Assembly (NCBI GenBank): GCA_016297325.1
Contig: JAEDGW010000112.1
Span: forward strand, 1 to 8,386
DNA: 8,386 nucleotides
From: Coprococcus sp.
Lineage (GTDB): Bacteria > Bacillota > Clostridia > Lachnospirales > Lachnospiraceae
Direction of reading: 5' to 3'
Made by a program: the position numbers and the translations under genes
Shown: positions 5,428 through 8,386 of the stretch, piece by piece
Numbering within the stretch: the stretch's first letter is position 1
Layout: each line of letters starts with the position of its first letter
Notes under the pieces: model-generated
What the model saw: only the letters and a program-made list of their open reading frames with translations
Database searches by the model: none
Told to the model about the DNA's origin: nothing

Positions 5428-6329
5428 TGATTTATACGGTTACATTCAATCCGGCACTTGATTATGTAGTCAAGATGGACAACCTGGAGCTTGGAATGGT
5501 CAACAGAAGTAAATCAGAAGCTGTATTTTACGGCGGCAAAGGTATCAATGTCTCAACTGTACTTAAGAACATCGGAGTTGACTCTGTAGCTCTCGGTTTT
5601 GTTGCTGGTTTCACCGGCAGGGAGATCGAGGACGGAGTTAAGGCCATGGGCGTTAAGACGGATTTCATTACACTCAGAAATGGACTCAGCAGGATCAACG
5701 TCAAGATAAAGGCTGAGCAGGAGACAGAGATCAACGGACAGGGCCCTGACATAGCGGATGATGAACTTCAGCAGATGTTTGACAAGCTTGACAAACTGGA
5801 GTCCGGGGACTGCCTGGTGCTTGCGGGAACAATACCTGCATCTCTTCCATCGGATATTTATGAGCAGATCATGGAGAAGCTGATGAACAAGGATATAGAT
5901 ATCGTAGTTGATGCAACTAAGGATCTGTTGCTAAATGTTCTGAAGTATCATCCATTTCTCATAAAGCCAAACAATCATGAACTCGGAGAGATGTTTGGAG
6001 TTGTCTTAAAAACAAATGAGGAGATAGTTGAGTATGCAAAGAAGCTTCAGGTCATGGGTGCAAGAAATGTGCTCATTTCCATGGCTGGTGACGGTGCGAT
6101 ACTCATCACGGAGACAGGAGAGGTTCACAAGATCGGAGTTCCTAAGGGCAAGGTTGTGAATTCTGTAGGCGCAGGAGATTCCATGGTCGCAGGATTTACA
6201 GCAAGCTATCTGAAGGATCACGATTATATGGAAGCACTTAAGAGAGGCACAGCAACCGGAAGTGCAACAGCATTTTCAGAGGGGCTGGCAACAGCGGACA
6301 AAGTAGAAGAGCTTTATAAGCAGTTATAA
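5427..6329 (+). CDS. fruK: 1-phosphofructokinase (PfkB family)
   Basis: Phosphorylates fructose-1-phosphate, the product of FruA, to fructose-1,6-bisphosphate with ATP in the cytoplasm, feeding glycolysis. At 300 residues it has the usual FruK length. Visible motifs: N-terminal VTFNPALD (5-12), substrate-site GGKGINV (36-42), a beta-clasp region near 85-105, KPNNHE (180-185), and the PfkB signature NSVGAGDSMVAGF (245-257) with the catalytic base D251 and the anion-hole GAGD. GTATGSATAFSEGL (274-287) follows and is typical of 1-phosphofructokinases. The close relative tagatose-6-phosphate kinase (LacC) shares these motifs; the position between a DeoR regulator and a fructose EIIABC decides for FruK. 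The start is set by the TAATG overlap with fruR and a strong ribosome binding site. Confidence 0.94.
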   Translation: MIYTVTFNPALDYVVKMDNLELGMVNRSKSEAVFYGGKGINVSTVLKNIGVDSVALGFVAGFTGREIEDGVKAMGVKTDFITLRNGLSRINVKIKAEQETEINGQGPDIADDELQQMFDKLDKLESGDCLVLAGTIPASLPSDIYEQIMEKLMNKDIDIVVDATKDLLLNVLKYHPFLIKPNNHELGEMFGVVLKTNEEIVEYAKKLQVMGARNVLISMAGDGAILITETGEVHKIGVPKGKVVNSVGAGDSMVAGFTASYLKDHDYMEALKRGTATGSATAFSEGLATADKVEELYKQL

Positions 6330-6340
6330 GATTATGGTGA

Positions 6341-6345
6341 GGAGG
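6341..6345 (+). promoter_or_regulatory. Ribosome binding site of fruA
   Basis: GGAGG, within GAGGAGGTT, lies 8 nt before the ATG at 6354, in the 24-nt gap after fruK. No terminator or promoter is visible in the gap, so fruA continues the same transcript. Confidence 0.85.
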
Positions 6346-6353
6346 TTACGCTT

Positions 6354-8386
6354 ATGAGAATCACAGAGCTTTTATCAAAGGAAAGCATTGCTCTGGGAGT
6401 AAAGGTAGATTCAAAGGATGCGGCCATTGACTATCTTGTAAACCTGCACGCTGCGGCAGGCAACATCTCAGACAAGAAAACATACAAAGAAGGAATACTT
6501 AAGAGAGAGGAAGAGGGTTCAACAGCTATAGGAGAAGGAATAGCGATCCCTCACTCCAAGAACAAGGCGGTCAAGAGACCTGGACTTGCAGCCATGACAG
6601 TTCCTGACGGAGTAGATTACGACTCACTGGACGGACAGCCATCTAATTTGTTCTTTATGATTGCTGCACCGGAGAGCGGATCTGATGTACATCTTGAGGT
6701 TCTCTCAAGACTCTCAATGCTCCTTATGGACGAGGACTTCAGAGCAGAGCTTTTAAAGGCTGCTGACAAAGATGCATTCCTCGCAGTTGTCGACAAATAT
6801 GAGAACGCAAAGTTCCCTGAGGAAGATGTGACAAAGCGCATGGAGCCGGAAGCAGTTCCAGAGAAGAAGGGCTACAGAGTCCTTGCAGTTACAGCATGTC
6901 CTACAGGAATCGCACACACATACATGGCAGCCGAGGCACTTGAGAAGGCCGGTGCAAAGATGGGTTACGCATTAAAGGCTGAGACAAATGGCTCAGGTGG
7001 TGTGAAGAACGAACTCACAGACGAGGAGATCGCAAACTGTGACGGTATCATAGTTGCAGCAGATAAGAACGTAGAGACAGCAAGATTTGACGGTAAGCCG
7101 GTTCTTTTCACAAAGGTTGCAGATGGAATCCACAAGCCTGAGGAGCTTATACAGAAGATCGTGGACGGCAAGGTTCCTGTTCATCATGAAGAGGGTGGCA
7201 AGAAGGAGTCAAGCAGTGCAAATGGCAGTGTGGGAAGCAGGATCTACAAGCATCTGATGAATGGTGTATCACACATGCTTCCATTCGTAATCGGTGGTGG
7301 TATCCTCACAGCCCTTGCGTTCCTTATTGATACACTTTGCGGATACGGTGCAACAGGTGGTTCCAACTTTGGTTCCATGACACCGCTCTCAGCATTCTTC
7401 AAATATGCCGGTGGTCTGGCGATGGGAGTCATGGTTCCGGTACTTGCAGGATTTATAGCCCAGTCCATAGCGGACAGGCCGGGACTTGCAGTCGGTTTCC
7501 TAGGCGGTATCCTGGCATCATCAGGAAATGCAGCGTTGTCCAGCTATGTATGGGCAGGCGATAACCTCGGCGGTTTCCAGTCATTTATCGCAAAGTTTGG
7601 ATTTGTGGCAGATGGCGGCGGTAACACAGTATCAGGATTCCTCGGCGGTATCGCAGCAGGTTTCCTTGCAGGATATGTAGTTCTTCTTCTGAAGAAACTC
7701 TGCTCAAAGTTCCCACAGTCACTTGAGGGAATCAAGCCAACACTTATATATCCACTCGTTGGTATGTTCATCGTTGGCGTACTTATGATATTTGTACTCA
7801 ACCCACTTATCGGTATTGTAAATACAGGACTTTCAGATATGCTTACAGCCCTTGCAAATAAGAACCTTCTCATCCCACTTGGAATCATCCTCGGCGGAAT
7901 GATGGCGATAGACATGGGTGGCCCAATCAACAAGGCAGCTTATGTATACGGAACAATGGTTCTTGCAACGGCATCAGAGCTTGTTGCAGGCGGCGCGCAG
8001 CTCACAGACCCTGCAGTTCAGGCATGTTACATCTCCATGGCATCAGTTATGGTAGGTGGTATGGTTCCTCCACTCGGAATCGCTCTTGCATGTATCTTCT
8101 TCCCTAAGAAGTTTACAAAGGCAGAGAGGAACTCTACAGTTTCAAATATAGTAATGGCATGTGGATTCATCACAGAGGGCGCAATACCATTTGCAGCGGC
8201 AGATCCACTTCATGTAATACCATGTACACTTGTAGGTGCAGCAGTTGCAGGCGGAATGTCAGCAGCATTCAAATGTACACTGATGGCACCTCACGGCGGA
8301 ATCTTCGTATTTGCAACCGTAGGCAACTGGTTCCCATACATCATCTCATGGCTGGTAGGATCAGTTATCACATGTATCATGCTCGG
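6354..8386 (+). CDS. fruA: PTS fructose-specific EIIABC component, 3' end outside window
   Basis: Membrane transporter of the phosphotransferase system that imports fructose while phosphorylating it to fructose-1-phosphate, taking phosphate from HPr. I translated it by hand: it is open from the ATG to the window edge (677 codons plus 2 nt) and has no stop. Domains in order: EIIA of the fructose/mannitol type (about 1-150) with the phosphorylated H67 in IAIPHSKN; a charged linker (about 151-172); EIIB (about 174-272) with phosphocysteine C182 in VTACPTGIAHTYMAAEAL; a Ser/Gly/Lys-rich linker (275-295); then EIIC (about 298 onward) with roughly nine or ten membrane segments, including GGMMAIDMGGPINKAAY (514-530) and FITEGAIPFAAADP (605-618). 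The related B. subtilis FruA is about 635 residues, so only the extreme C-terminus is missing. EIIB and EIIC could also fit a mannose-type fructose/mannitol relative, but the fruR-fruK context settles fructose. Confidence 0.95.
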   Translation, partial: MRITELLSKESIALGVKVDSKDAAIDYLVNLHAAAGNISDKKTYKEGILKREEEGSTAIGEGIAIPHSKNKAVKRPGLAAMTVPDGVDYDSLDGQPSNLFFMIAAPESGSDVHLEVLSRLSMLLMDEDFRAELLKAADKDAFLAVVDKYENAKFPEEDVTKRMEPEAVPEKKGYRVLAVTACPTGIAHTYMAAEALEKAGAKMGYALKAETNGSGGVKNELTDEEIANCDGIIVAADKNVETARFDGKPVLFTKVADGIHKPEELIQKIVDGKVPVHHEEGGKKESSSANGSVGSRIYKHLMNGVSHMLPFVIGGGILTALAFLIDTLCGYGATGGSNFGSMTPLSAFFKYAGGLAMGVMVPVLAGFIAQSIADRPGLAVGFLGGILASSGNAALSSYVWAGDNLGGFQSFIAKFGFVADGGGNTVSGFLGGIAAGFLAGYVVLLLKKLCSKFPQSLEGIKPTLIYPLVGMFIVGVLMIFVLNPLIGIVNTGLSDMLTALANKNLLIPLGIILGGMMAIDMGGPINKAAYVYGTMVLATASELVAGGAQLTDPAVQACYISMASVMVGGMVPPLGIALACIFFPKKFTKAERNSTVSNIVMACGFITEGAIPFAAADPLHVIPCTLVGAAVAGGMSAAFKCTLMAPHGGIFVFATVGNWFPYIISWLVGSVITCIML

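Noticed and set aside
5427..6329. Tagatose-6-phosphate kinase (LacC) identity
   Set aside because: Motifs are shared within the PfkB family, but the neighbours are a DeoR regulator and a fructose EIIABC, with no tagatose pathway genes.
7544..7933. Minus-strand frame within fruA
   Set aside because: It lies fully inside the EIIC coding sequence, is Pro/Ser/Ile-rich as expected for the complement of a membrane protein gene, and has no start signals.
6354..8386. fruA as a truncated pseudogene
   Set aside because: The frame is open through H67, C182 and nearly all of EIIC; it ends only because the window ends.

Overview
The window reads as a chromosomal segment of a low-to-mid GC gut or rumen Clostridium-type Firmicute, most likely a Lachnospiraceae member (Butyrivibrio/Coprococcus/Roseburia-like). 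This is inferred from strong AGGAGG-type ribosome binding sites, TTGACA/TATTAT-type promoters, intrinsic terminators, frequent AGA and ATA codons, and a family 3 glycoside hydrolase with the swapped domain order known from Butyrivibrio and Ruminococcus. No taxon marker gene is present, so the genus is a guess. All genes are on the + strand and no mobile element, tRNA, rRNA or CRISPR array is visible.

Region 1 (1-2939): a leader with a 9-bp inverted repeat, then a 924-residue cytoplasmic GH3 beta-glycosidase whose C-terminal-type domain and fibronectin-III-like domain come BEFORE the catalytic barrel. Region 2 (2940-4336): a promoter, a NiCo (czcD-motif) riboswitch with an overlapping intrinsic terminator, a further hairpin-bearing leader, a cation diffusion facilitator (CDF) metal exporter, and a strong hairpin terminator. 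The parts form a metal-responsive export unit: without metal the terminator should form; with Co2+/Ni2+ (Fe2+ has also been proposed for this class) the aptamer should hold the terminator's 5' arm and let the exporter be transcribed.

Region 3 (4337-8386): a fructose operon, fruR-fruK-fruA, with fruA cut by the window end. Its promoter is flanked by two arrays of 10-bp direct repeats, its -35 box sits inside the palindrome GATTG-A-CAATC, and a near-consensus cre site lies in the leader. FruR (DeoR family) is the expected local regulator, FruA (EIIABC) imports fructose as fructose-1-phosphate, and FruK makes fructose-1,6-bisphosphate from it. The three genes are tightly packed (1-nt overlap, then 24-nt gap) and clearly co-transcribed.

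The gene content itself is familiar. The parts most worth a second look are regulatory: the metal riboswitch with its long P4 arm and second leader hairpin, and the helically phased decamer arrays around the fru promoter.
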